A DNA stretch of 45,703 nt from Nannocystis exedens (GTDB taxonomy: Bacteria; Myxococcota_A; Polyangia; Polyangiales; Polyangiaceae), in assembly GCA_945861885.1 (NCBI GenBank), contig CAMAVR010000025.1:1-45703 (forward strand), written 5' to 3'. The position numbers and the translations under genes were made by a program. This document shows positions 25,858 to 33,611 of the stretch, piece by piece. Within the stretch, counting starts at the first letter, position 1. Every line of letters begins with the position of its first letter. A model generated the notes under the pieces. The model did no database searches, was not told where the DNA came from, and saw only the letters and a list, made by a program, of their open reading frames with translations.

Positions 25858-27011
25858 GGCTTTCGAGCCCCCACGACCCACATAGCGAAAAATTGCGACG
25901 CCCCGCCGTACGCGTGTCCAAGCGCCACGCGCGCCCCATCAACTTGGTGCTCGCCCGCCATCCCCCGAACTTGCAGCGCGGCTTCTGCGAAACGAATCAT
26001 CCCGGACGCGCCTATCGGATTCGACGACAGCACGCCGCCGGACGGATTGACCGGCAGGCGGCCCGACAGCGATGTCGTTTCATCGAGCGTCATTCGCCAC
26101 CCGAAATTCGGCTCACAGAAGCCTAGGTTTTCGAGCCACATTGGCTCAAACCAGCTAAAAGGAACGTAAATCTCGGCGACGTCGATCTCGCGAACCGGGT
26201 CGGTCACTCCGGCTTGCCGATAAACATCTCTCGCGCAATCGGCGCCGGCGCGTGGATTTATTTGATCGCGCCCAGCAAACACTGCCGGCTCGCTCCGAAC
26301 CGCGCTCCCCAAGACCCACGCAGGTGGCCTCGACGTCCGCCCCGCATTCGCCTCATTTGAGAGCACCATCGCGCACGCGCCGTCGGATGAAGGACATGTT
26401 TCGAGATAGCGAATCGGATCCCATAACATAGGCGACGACAGGACTGTCTCTGGTGAGATGTCGGCCAGCTGCAAATGCGCGTACTGATTTCTGAGCGCAT
26501 TGAGGCGATCTTTCACAGCAACGCGAACGCCGACATCGTTTGGCGCTCCGGACCTTCGCATGTACGCGCGGATCAGCGGCGCAAAAAATCCGCCTGCGCC
26601 CGCTACCAGCGGCGGCTGAAATGGATACTTTGGCGAGAGCGCCCACATCGCATCGCCCTCAGACTGCTTCTCAAAAGCGACAGTAAGAACGCGCTCGTGC
26701 ACACCGGCTTGAACCAAATGCGACGCAGCGATTGCCGTCGACCCGCCGACACTCCCAGCTGTATGGACGCGCATCATCGGCTTGCCGACGGCTCCGAGCG
26801 CATCGGCCAGATACAGCTCCGGCATCATTACCCCCTCGAACATATCGGGAGCCTTGCCGATAACGACCGCATCGATATCGCGCCACCGAAGCTCGGCGTC
26901 GGCGAGCGCCCGCTCGGCCGCTTCACGCACGAGGCCAGCGATTGATAAATCGCCACGTTTGGCGGCGTATTTTGTCTGCCCAACGCCGATGACTGCACAT
27001 CGTTCGCTCAT
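25854..27011 (-). CDS. ltp3: Ltp3-like thiolase-fold protein
   Basis: 385 residues from ATG 27011, which overlaps the ltp4 stop as ATGA. Seen: thiolase fold with VIGVGQTKYAAKRGDLSIAGLV, VVIGKAPDMFEGVMMPELYLADALGA, VHTAGSVGGSTAIAA, ETCPSSDGACAM, VAEIYVPFSWFEPMWLENLGFCE, NPSGGVLSSNPIGASGMIRFAEA and LGHAYGGASQFFAMW. The nucleophile Cys of true thiolases (NNNCATGST in the SCPx gene here) aligns with Ser in HTAGSVGGST. This resembles Ltp3 (Rv3523). Relatives without the Cys, paired with DUF35 proteins, work as retro-aldolases on steroid side chains (Ltp2-ChsH2). Whether Ltp3 does so is inference. Confidence 0.85.
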   Translation of the reverse strand: MSERCAVIGVGQTKYAAKRGDLSIAGLVREAAERALADAELRWRDIDAVVIGKAPDMFEGVMMPELYLADALGAVGKPMMRVHTAGSVGGSTAIAASHLVQAGVHERVLTVAFEKQSEGDAMWALSPKYPFQPPLVAGAGGFFAPLIRAYMRRSGAPNDVGVRVAVKDRLNALRNQYAHLQLADISPETVLSSPMLWDPIRYLETCPSSDGACAMVLSNEANAGRTSRPPAWVLGSAVRSEPAVFAGRDQINPRAGADCARDVYRQAGVTDPVREIDVAEIYVPFSWFEPMWLENLGFCEPNFGWRMTLDETTSLSGRLPVNPSGGVLSSNPIGASGMIRFAEAALQVRGMAGEHQVDGARVALGHAYGGASQFFAMWVVGARKP

Positions 27012-27943
27012 GGCTGAACCTCGAGTAGGCAGACGAGATTTTGCTGAAGGCACGGCCCTGACGTTGCGTGAGCCACTGCGCTGAGTGCTTTGCCGCTTGC
27101 GATCTTGGCAAACGCTTCACCGACACTGCTCAGCCCCGCGACGATGTAGGGATAGACAGAATTGCCCCCGAGAAAAGTGAAACGTGTTCTATCGGTTAGA
27201 GATAGCGCGCGGCGTAGCAGGATCTCTTGATACGCATACGGGGCGCAGGCGACCGCTACATCGACGTCGCGCCGACAAGCGCCGGCCTTCTCGGCTGCGA
27301 GCTGCGTTGAGGAAGAGCGTGTCAAATCGCGCGCGCCGATCGAATGCGCTTCGATGCGGTGATCGATACCGCGAATCACCGCTGCATTGCTCGCGCGCTC
27401 GAGAAGCGGCCCGGCGACTAGAACCATCGCGGCGGCGCCATCGCCGTAGCGTGGTGTCGCTATGCTTCCAATCTCATCTTCTGAACAGACTCCCGCATCG
27501 ATCATCGCGCGTGCTTGTAGCCCGGCGAGACTGTCGCCCTCGGGCCACAACGGCGCTAAAAAATACGGGTCGAGCTGTGTCGACAGTACCTGATTTAAAT
27601 TGCCCTGAGATGAGCGGCCGAAGGCGTATACGAGGGCGGCATCGACATCGCCGTGCTGAAGGCGAACCCACGCTTCGTAGAGCGCCCACGCTCCGTCCAT
27701 TTCGACGTGCGACTCTGAAATCGGCGGCCATGCGCCGACCGCATCGAGCGCGCTGACAAATGAAAACGGGCGCCCGCCAAGGTAATCGCAGCTCGCCGAA
27801 CAGGTGAAACCGATATCGGATTTCGACAGCCTCGACTCGGCGCGGGCACGTGTGATCACGTCGACGAGAAGCTCGACTTCATCCTTAGAGCTTCGCTCGA
27901 ATGTTGCCTGAGCGAACGATGCGATAGCAACATCGCGCATCAC
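27008..27943 (-). CDS. ltp4: Ltp4-like shortened thiolase-fold protein
   Basis: 311 residues. GTG 27943 or ATG 27940 both overlap the preceding stop and follow AAGGAG. Seen: VAIASFAQATFERS, DIGFTCSASCDYLGGRPFSFVSALDAVGAWPPISESHVEMDGAWALYEAWV, ALVYAFGRSSQGNL, LDPYFLAPLWPEGDSLAGLQARA, IDHRIEAHSIGARDLTRS and HATSGPCLQQNLVCL. The order matches Ltp4 (Rv3522). The nucleophile position reads VEMDG, without Cys. The usual NPSGG loop is replaced by FLGGNSVYPY. About 40 residues are missing before DGAAAMVL compared with Ltp4 as I recall it. Likely a structural partner of the Ltp3-like protein. Confidence 0.8.
   Translation of the reverse strand: MMRDVAIASFAQATFERSSKDEVELLVDVITRARAESRLSKSDIGFTCSASCDYLGGRPFSFVSALDAVGAWPPISESHVEMDGAWALYEAWVRLQHGDVDAALVYAFGRSSQGNLNQVLSTQLDPYFLAPLWPEGDSLAGLQARAMIDAGVCSEDEIGSIATPRYGDGAAAMVLVAGPLLERASNAAVIRGIDHRIEAHSIGARDLTRSSSTQLAAEKAGACRRDVDVAVACAPYAYQEILLRRALSLTDRTRFTFLGGNSVYPYIVAGLSSVGEAFAKIASGKALSAVAHATSGPCLQQNLVCLLEVQP
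27178..27191. promoter_or_regulatory. KstR-like box inside ltp4
   Basis: TGAAACGTGTTCTA fits TnnAACnnGTTnnA as a hybrid of the two box variants. It lies within coding sequence. Confidence 0.3.
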
Positions 27944-28431
27944 GCGTACTCCTTATAGGCTTCGTAAGAAGCATCAGGTTCACCCGTCGGAACAAACCAA
28001 CGAATCGCTTCGAGCGACGGCTTTCGCTCGGTGGGGGGGGCCCACTCGGCTCGCACTCGCATCCCCATCCGCGCTTTGTCGACCGGCACCTCGACAAGAT
28101 GAAGAAGCGGAACATCGGCGCCGTCGAGCAGAATGCTTGCGTAAACATACGGCGGTTTGATCGTCTGCCCTTCAAACGGGATATTCACGATGCAGAACAT
28201 CACAACCGTCCCCCCATCTGAAACGGTGACGTTGTCGCGTGGATTGGTTGCGATGCCGCATGTCGGGCAGGCGCCGCGCGGCGGCAAGACGACTTTGCTG
28301 CACTCAGAACAGCGCTCGCCAATAAGCCGCCCTTCGACGAGAGCCGACAAAAAACGCGACAGCGCCTCTCCAGGTGTGACAACAAAAGGGAGGCGTACCG
28401 GCGCCAACATTCGAGTGACGGCGTAGTTCAT
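27940..28431 (-). CDS. DUF35 OB-fold protein with zinc ribbon
   Basis: 163 residues from ATG 28431, which overlaps the upstream stop as ATGA. Seen: helix GEALSRFLSALVEGRLIGERC, a rubredoxin-like zinc ribbon (CSEC ... CPTC, about residues 41-60), then an OB-fold with VNIPFEGQTIKPPYVYASILLDGADVPLLHLVEV and a C-terminal strand MRVRAEWAPP. This is the DUF35/ChsH2-type architecture that activates thiolase-fold aldolases. It directly precedes the Ltp4 and Ltp3 genes, in the same order as Rv3521-Rv3522-Rv3523, so a DUF35-Ltp complex is likely. Confidence 0.85.
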   Translation of the reverse strand: MNYAVTRMLAPVRLPFVVTPGEALSRFLSALVEGRLIGERCSECSKVVLPPRGACPTCGIATNPRDNVTVSDGGTVVMFCIVNIPFEGQTIKPPYVYASILLDGADVPLLHLVEVPVDKARMGMRVRAEWAPPTERKPSLEAIRWFVPTGEPDASYEAYKEYA

Positions 28432-28907
28432 CGAAACCACTCGGGAACAAAACATTCAAGATCGCGGATTGTGCCGATTCGCTCGGCTCGCCAACGCGCT
28501 TTTACCCGCATGCCGGTTTTCATTGATTCACGAGCTCCTATGTCGACCGCGTGAAAGAGCGATGTGTCGGCGCCGTCGAGCCGAATCAGCGCCCATGCGA
28601 AAGGGTGGGGGAGCGGATGGCACGCCAGAGGAGCCGCCACCCAGGACCAAGTTTCAACCCGCCCAGCATCACCCACTAGAACATGTTCTACGACTGCTTC
28701 GCCTGTATCTGGATCGTATTCGGTAGGCGGGACGATCACGCGACCAGAGGGGGTTCGTGCTCCATAGATAAGCTGTTCGCGCAGCCCGGAAAAAAAATTG
28801 CCGATGACGGGGCCAAGACTCCGCTTATAGGTGAACTCGAGAAGATAGTCCGCAACGAGTGGGCGAACTCCTCCCGGGTTCCGGCTTTCGCTCTTCGATC
28901 CATCCAT
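28428..28907 (-). CDS. DUF35-like OB-fold protein without zinc ribbon
   Basis: 159 residues from ATG 28907, preferred over ATG 28922 because GGGAG lies 8 bases before it. Seen: VADYLLEFTYKRSLGPVIGNFFSGLREQLIYG, PPTEYDPDTGEAV, VETWSWVAAPLACHPLPHPFAWALIRLDGADTSLFHAVDIG and MRVKARWRAER. The second half aligns by eye with the OB-fold of the next gene (ILLDGADVPLLHLVEV, MRVRAEW), but paired ribbon cysteines are absent. From memory Rv3521 has about 300 residues, roughly the sum of these two products, so the two genes may be a split form of it. The gene is 26 bases after the HpnA-like gene. Confidence 0.75.
   Translation of the reverse strand: MDGSKSESRNPGGVRPLVADYLLEFTYKRSLGPVIGNFFSGLREQLIYGARTPSGRVIVPPTEYDPDTGEAVVEHVLVGDAGRVETWSWVAAPLACHPLPHPFAWALIRLDGADTSLFHAVDIGARESMKTGMRVKARWRAERIGTIRDLECFVPEWFR
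28677..28690. promoter_or_regulatory. Perfect KstR-type palindrome inside the DUF35-like gene
   Basis: TAGAACATGTTCTA is a perfect 14-base palindrome and fits TnnAACnnGTTnnA. On the coding strand it reads GTA GAA CAT GTT CTA. It lies upstream of the second DUF35, ltp4, ltp3 and fadD19 genes, so an internal site is possible. Confidence 0.4.
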
Positions 28908-28948
28908 TGGCAGCGCTCCCATCGCATCTCGGCGTTAATTGCTACATT

Positions 28949-30079
28949 TTAGTTGCTAGCGGATACTCGCGACGCTTTGCCCGTTGCGGCCGGTGACGCT
29001 GGTAGCACTGGCTTCGGCGCAGCGACGCGCACTGGCTCGGCCATCCGCCGCGCGCGCCCCGCCTTAAACCACTCAACCGCTTCACGAAGAGCATCTTCGA
29101 ATGGCCCCGGCTCGTATTGGAGCTCGGCCCTCGCTTTGCTGGTGTCGACGTAGAGATAACGCTCTGTCGTGTAGCGGAGCCCTTTGTCGACCATGAGCGG
29201 CGGACGATGCGTAATGTTGTTTGACACCCATTCGAGCACGCGGCCGACGGCGGCGAACGGCGCTGTTGGCACCTCCCATCGCGGCGGCTTGACGCCTGCG
29301 TACTCGCACACGCGCGCGGAAAATTCACGATAGCTGACGTTGTGGCCCCCGAGAATATAGCGCTCGCCAGGCCGTCCTCGGAGCGCGGCGAGCCAATGCC
29401 CTCGGGCTACATCTCGTACATCGACGACGTTCATGCCCCCGTGGAAAACGAATGGATTTTGCCCCGCTGCGTAACGCTGAATGAGCAGACCGGTCGGCGT
29501 TGGCGCAATGTCGTTGGCGCCAAAAGGGAAGGCCGGATTGACGACGACGACTGGCAGCCCTTTCGCGTTAAATTTTAACGCTTCGAGCTCGCCGACGTAC
29601 TTGCTCAGCACGTAGTCGTCTGCCGTCTCCCAATTGTTAAACGCTGTTGTCTCATCGGCCGATTCGACTCCTGGGGCGGTGCCGATCGACGCGATTGAGC
29701 TTGTATGAATGACGCGCTTGACCCCTGCTTCGAGCGCGGCTGACATGAGCGAACTGACCCCTTCGACGTTCACCTGGTACATGAGCGCCGGTTTTGGAAG
29801 CCAGTAGGCAAAAATAGCTGCGAGGTTAAACACTGTGTCGCACCCCTCGAGGGCGCGTTTTAGCGACGCTGGGTCGAGCAGGTCGCCGGTGACTTGCTCG
29901 ATCGGTAGGCCGTTGAGGTTTTGCAGCGGAACGCCGTCTTGTACGAGGGCGCGAACGTGGACCCCCTCATCAACTAAGAGCTTCACGAGATGCGAACCGA
30001 TAAAGCCGCTGGCTCCGGTAACGAGCGCGACGCGTGGACGATATTCGGAAACGTTCGATTGTGCTTTCGAAGTCTTCAT
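28949..30079 (-). CDS. NAD-dependent epimerase/dehydrogenase (HpnA/DFR-like extended SDR)
   Basis: 376 residues from ATG 30079 (MKTSKAQ). The ATG at 30097 lies inside the operator and is unlikely. Seen: Rossmann motif VTGASGFIGSHL (about 21-32), GDLLDPASLKRALEGCDTVFNLAA, TSSIAS, active-site YVLSK (YxxxK), NPAFPFGANDIAPTPTG and a YILGGHN motif. The order matches HpnA-type and dihydroflavonol-reductase-like SDRs. In sterol degraders extended SDRs can serve as 3-beta-hydroxysteroid dehydrogenase. First position in a steroid operon supports a steroid alcohol substrate, but the sequence is closer to HpnA than to Rv1106c as I recall them. An Ala/Pro-rich C-terminal tail of about 35 residues is unusual. 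Confidence 0.75.
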   Translation of the reverse strand: MKTSKAQSNVSEYRPRVALVTGASGFIGSHLVKLLVDEGVHVRALVQDGVPLQNLNGLPIEQVTGDLLDPASLKRALEGCDTVFNLAAIFAYWLPKPALMYQVNVEGVSSLMSAALEAGVKRVIHTSSIASIGTAPGVESADETTAFNNWETADDYVLSKYVGELEALKFNAKGLPVVVVNPAFPFGANDIAPTPTGLLIQRYAAGQNPFVFHGGMNVVDVRDVARGHWLAALRGRPGERYILGGHNVSYREFSARVCEYAGVKPPRWEVPTAPFAAVGRVLEWVSNNITHRPPLMVDKGLRYTTERYLYVDTSKARAELQYEPGPFEDALREAVEWFKAGRARRMAEPVRVAAPKPVLPASPAATGKASRVSASN

Positions 30080-30088
30080 AAACGGGAT

Positions 30089-30104
30089 GTGAAACATGTT
30101 TCAC
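30089..30104. promoter_or_regulatory. KstR-like operator in a divergent promoter
   Basis: GTGAAACATGTTTCAC is identical to the box at 15061. It is centred between the HpnA-like operon (start 30079, minus) and the amidohydrolase-like gene (start 30177, plus), and could control both. Confidence 0.8.
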
Positions 30105-30176
30105 TTCGCGTGTCTAGAGGACTAGAGTGCCTTCCGCCCGTAAACGGGTACGTGGGAAGGCGGAGAAGAGAATCGC

Positions 30177-31049
30177 ATGGCGATGCCGACAAATATTGGG
30201 ATGATCGACCTGATGCTTCAAGTCCCAACGGACGACGACCGTTCGCACTACGAATTTTTGAAGCCGCTTCTTCTCGATCGCGAGAGCCGAGAGCAGTTCG
30301 AGTTTCCGGCTCAGTACATGTTCAAAGACATTCCGAAGCCGGGGCGCCAAAACGACTACGTAAAGATGGTTGTGGATGAGATGGATCGGTACGGCGTCGA
30401 TCGCGCGATGATCGGCGTTGATCCGGCAAAGCCCGATACGCTTCGGGCGATCAAAGAGTATCCAAAGCGCTTTTTTGGGAGCTATTTCGTGAACCCGAAT
30501 TTGGGTATGGAGGGGGTGCGAGCGCTAGAGCGGTCGGTGCGCGAATACGGTGTGAAGGCGGCAACGGCGTTCCCGGCAGGCATGTGTCCGCAAGTGCCGA
30601 TCAACGATAAAAAGTTCTATCCGCTGTACGCAAAGTGCGTGGAGCTCGATATTCCTATTTGCATTTGCGCCGGCGTTCCTGGTCCGCGTGTGCCGATGAT
30701 GGCTCAAGATGTGGCGCTTCTTGATGAAGTATGTTGGTTTTTCCCGGAGCTGCGGATCGTGACGCGGCACGGGTGTGAGCCTTGGGCCGATTTGGCGGTG
30801 AAGCTTATGATCAAGTGGCCGAATTTGTATTACTCTACGAGTGCGTTTGCTCCGAAGCACTACCCGCGCGAGATTATCGATTACGCGAATACTCGGGGGG
30901 CCGATAAAGTGATGTATGCGGGTTATTTCCCGATGGGGCTTTCGCTTGAGCGGATTGTTCGCGAGCTGAGCGACGTGCCTTTTCGGGAGGCCGTTTGGCC
31001 GAAGTTTTTGCGCGAAAATGCTGTCCGCGTTTTCAAACTCGATCGTTGA
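30177..31049 (+). CDS. Amidohydrolase-2-like TIM-barrel protein
   Basis: 290 residues. Seen: IGMIDLMLQVPTDD at the N terminus where active members have IDxHxH; MDRYGVDRAMIGV; RFFGSYFVNPN; ATAFPAGMCPQVPINDKKFYPLYAKCVELDIPICIC; IVTRHGCEPWADLAVKLMIKWPNLYYSTSAFAPKHYP; VMYAGYFPMGLSLERIVREL. The fold is that of ACMSD-type amidohydrolases, but the HxH pair is gone (M13, Q15) and the usual Asp of the xSDYP motif is Gly (YAGYFP). Similar HxH-less proteins occur in actinobacterial steroid clusters (Rv3510c, from memory). A KstR-like box precedes it. A 35-base hairpin (GCCTTCC ... GGAAGGC, about 30128-30161) lies in its leader. Role unknown, possibly hydrolytic or lyase-like. Confidence 0.75.
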   Translation: MAMPTNIGMIDLMLQVPTDDDRSHYEFLKPLLLDRESREQFEFPAQYMFKDIPKPGRQNDYVKMVVDEMDRYGVDRAMIGVDPAKPDTLRAIKEYPKRFFGSYFVNPNLGMEGVRALERSVREYGVKAATAFPAGMCPQVPINDKKFYPLYAKCVELDIPICICAGVPGPRVPMMAQDVALLDEVCWFFPELRIVTRHGCEPWADLAVKLMIKWPNLYYSTSAFAPKHYPREIIDYANTRGADKVMYAGYFPMGLSLERIVRELSDVPFREAVWPKFLRENAVRVFKLDR

Positions 31050-31055
31050 TGCTCA

Positions 31056-31091
31056 ACTCTTACGGCCACTCTTACGGCCACTCTTACGGCC
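31056..31091. repeat. 12-base tandem repeat, three copies
   Basis: ACTCTTACGGCC occurs three times in direct succession, starting 7 bases past the amidohydrolase stop. The reverse complement reads as CGTAAG plus AGTGGC hexamers, in the style of the CGTNNN arrays elsewhere in the window. Confidence 0.85.
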
Positions 31092-31757
31092 ACTTTGAGC
31101 GGTCGGCGGGGGTCTCGCATCTCCGGTGCGTGCTCGACCCCCGCCCATCTTGCTTTCGGGTGGTCGCTCCGGAGCATTACCTTTGCGCTTGCCGCTACGT
31201 TCGTACCGAACGTCTGCGCCGCACCGGAGACGCGAGCCCCCCGCCGCCCGCTCCAACTGTGGAGACCATGCTCGTGCGGTGAAGTCCCTTAACACGGTAG
31301 GGAACCTCCAACCTCAACGCACAGGCGTCTCGCATCCAGACCTTCAGGTGGCGGTCTGTAGCGTGGGCCTCTCTCGCGTTCAAAAATTATAAACAAGTAC
31401 GACACAGTGGTGTGAAAAATAGAGCGCGACCTAATGCTGCGAGGACGAGCGTTTCTGACCGCCACCTCAAGGTTTGGATGCGAAGCCCTTCGTTATTTTT
31501 TAATGGGGAGTGGAGCCCAACCGCCATACAGTGGCGACCCAAGCGGCTTCACCGCACGAGCCGGGGCTACACAGTTGGAGCGGGCGGCGGGGGGGGGCTC
31601 GCGTCTCCGGTGCGGCGCAGACGTTCGGTACGAACGTAGCGGCAAGCGCAAAGGCAATGCTCCGGAGCGACCACCCGAAAGCAAGACGGGCGGGGGTCGA
31701 GCACGCACCGGAGATGCGAGACCCCCGCCGACCGCTCAAAGTGGCCGTAAGAGTGGC
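31077..31757. repeat. Large inverted duplication in a gene-free region
   Basis: Arms 31077-31284 and 31547-31757 are reverse complements over about 208 bases with only a few differences (for example CCCATCTTGC against CCCGTCTTGC). A second, shorter inverted pair lies inside (31331-31357 and 31455-31481, GCATCCAGACCTTCAGGTGG type). No convincing ORF is present from 31050 to 31834: the open frames in the arms are Arg-rich and mirror each other. It may be a mobile non-coding element present twice in opposite orientation, or an RNA-coding or structural region. Confidence 0.85.
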
Positions 31758-31834
31758 GAAATCGGTGCGCGTAAGGGGGCGACTGGCGGTAGTAGCGAGG
31801 GCCTTCGCGTAGAACGATAGTGGTGGGGCGGCGT

Positions 31835-33499
31835 CTATTGTTCGAAAACGAAACGTATGAACTGTTGGCCGCCGTCAGCCAATGTGGAGCATTTAATTTG
31901 ATCGACCTTTTTCGCCATATCGCCTAAATTCAGCTTCGATAGCTGCGTATCACATGCTTTACCAACATAGCGGATTTCAACGTTAAATTGATAGTCGTCG
32001 TAGTCCATCGCAACAACTGCCTGCCCGTTAGCGGCAATCAATTTCAACGAAGAGAGTAAAGTGGTTAGCGTATCTTGCGCTGTTGCGACCGTGCCTTCGG
32101 CAAGATTCCATGCGGCAGTGTGGTCTTTTACAGACACGACACACGCCCCGTCTGCGAGAGCCGATAGATCGACCGGCATCTGCGCTTTTCTGCGGTTACC
32201 GATGATGAAAACGCAGTTTAGAATCATCGCGAGAATCGTCGCCGTCGTAAGTGGCGATTCGGTAATGAGCCGATAAGTCGGCGGAATATCGCGCTCCAAT
32301 TGGGGCACAAATTCGAACGCCAACCCGATAACAATCGGAAGACCGATCAAAAATACCCGCCGCGCATTGGTCGGGCGCGATGTCATAACCTGGATCCCCG
32401 CGATCAAAATGCTCGGAATGACAAAAACGAGTACTGCGCCGATAACCGGTTTCGGAATTTGCGCCACGAGTTCGCTAACAACCGGAAAAAATGACGCGAC
32501 CACAAGAGCGCTGCCCACGACGCTACCGAGGATCCGACTGCTAACGCCGGTCGCTGCCACAAAACCGACGTTGCCCGTCGACATGCCCAACGTAAATCCG
32601 CCGAAAAGCGAACTAATGAACGACGAAATAGCATTGGTCAGTAGCCCTCGTTTGACTTGAGGAACGTCAGTGCGTTCCCACGCGGGCGTATTAATCTTTT
32701 GCATCGCGATCAAATTACCCATCGATTTTAATCCGACGCCTAACGTAGCGACGCATAAGGGCAATACGTAATCCCACCTCAGCAAGTTAAACGACGGCCA
32801 AATAACCGTGGGCGCCGAGACAATTGTGCTTGATAAAATAAGTGGTGTTGTTCGCGGGTTCACAAGAGCATCTAGTATTAAGCCAAAGATTACGCCAGCG
32901 AGTAGGCTGCACTTGGCAAAGTGTTTCCCACCCCAAACCGACAAACCGATCATTACCAACAGCGATAGCGACGATACGAGACAGGCACCTACGTCGAACC
33001 GCAGGTCCACGAGTTTGTCAACGCCGCCGAACGAATTACAAATTGCTGCGCTAATCACCGAAAGCGCGGTCATAAAAATTACTAAACCTGCAATTTCAAG
33101 CGGGACGAATTTGCGAAGTTTTGTGATGCCTTCGGCAAATAAAATTAACAGTCCGCTTTGAAGATAGTTGACGGCGTACAAAAGCGGTGGGCCGCCGCTC
33201 TGCAATGCCAAATAGGAGAGTGAATAATTTACCGGATCATAATAAGAGCATAGAAACACGTTTGCGTTGAAAAGCCGGGTATGCAGCGACAACAAAATCG
33301 TGCCGATACCGGATGCTAGAATTGTCGCCTGAATAATATGCGCGGCGTCGTAAGGATTCGCAAACGTCGATAACAAAACTACCGGCAACAACAAGCTTGA
33401 GACGGATAGAAACGCATGTTGAAGCGAGAGCAGCAGTGTCGTAATGAGCGGCGGTCTATCGGTATTGCCGTACTCCAACGATAAAACGGTAGCTGGCAT
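31835..33499 (-). CDS. NCS2/xanthine-uracil permease-like transporter with extra C-terminal domain
   Basis: 554 residues. Residues of about 20-445 form 12 or more hydrophobic segments, with AFLSVSSLLLPVV near the start, GVGLKSMGNLIAMQKIN, and FISSLFGGFTLGMSTGNVGFVAATGVSSR, which is the region holding the conserved transport helix in NCS2 (nucleobase/ascorbate) carriers. A soluble domain of about 110 residues follows (from DLSALADGACVVSV), containing LTTLLSSLKLIAANGQAVVAMDYDDYQFNVEIRY and ending FIRFVFEQ. NCS2 carriers usually end shortly after the last helix, so this tail is unusual. Substrate unknown. No KstR-like box was found near it. Confidence 0.75.
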   Translation of the reverse strand: MPATVLSLEYGNTDRPPLITTLLLSLQHAFLSVSSLLLPVVLLSTFANPYDAAHIIQATILASGIGTILLSLHTRLFNANVFLCSYYDPVNYSLSYLALQSGGPPLLYAVNYLQSGLLILFAEGITKLRKFVPLEIAGLVIFMTALSVISAAICNSFGGVDKLVDLRFDVGACLVSSLSLLVMIGLSVWGGKHFAKCSLLAGVIFGLILDALVNPRTTPLILSSTIVSAPTVIWPSFNLLRWDYVLPLCVATLGVGLKSMGNLIAMQKINTPAWERTDVPQVKRGLLTNAISSFISSLFGGFTLGMSTGNVGFVAATGVSSRILGSVVGSALVVASFFPVVSELVAQIPKPVIGAVLVFVIPSILIAGIQVMTSRPTNARRVFLIGLPIVIGLAFEFVPQLERDIPPTYRLITESPLTTATILAMILNCVFIIGNRRKAQMPVDLSALADGACVVSVKDHTAAWNLAEGTVATAQDTLTTLLSSLKLIAANGQAVVAMDYDDYQFNVEIRYVGKACDTQLSKLNLGDMAKKVDQIKCSTLADGGQQFIRFVFEQ

Positions 33500-33611
33500 G
33501 ATAGACGCCCCGTAATACTGATAATTGGTAATCGTACTTCTATTTCAGCCGGAAGCATAACGCGGACAGAAGCAATTCTCGCACGAAAAGCGCCGCGAAA
33601 AATGCCGCGAG

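Noticed and set aside
26390..26405. Further KstR-like box (GGACATGTTTCG)
   Set aside because: Only one half-site fits TnnAACnnGTTnnA.
31077..31757. Retron or group II intron
   Set aside because: No reverse transcriptase gene and no intron domain V-like hairpin seen nearby.
31053..31820. Four or five Arg/Gly-rich open frames in the inverted duplication
   Set aside because: Left-arm and right-arm frames mirror each other because the DNA is duplicated; composition and lack of ribosome sites argue against coding.
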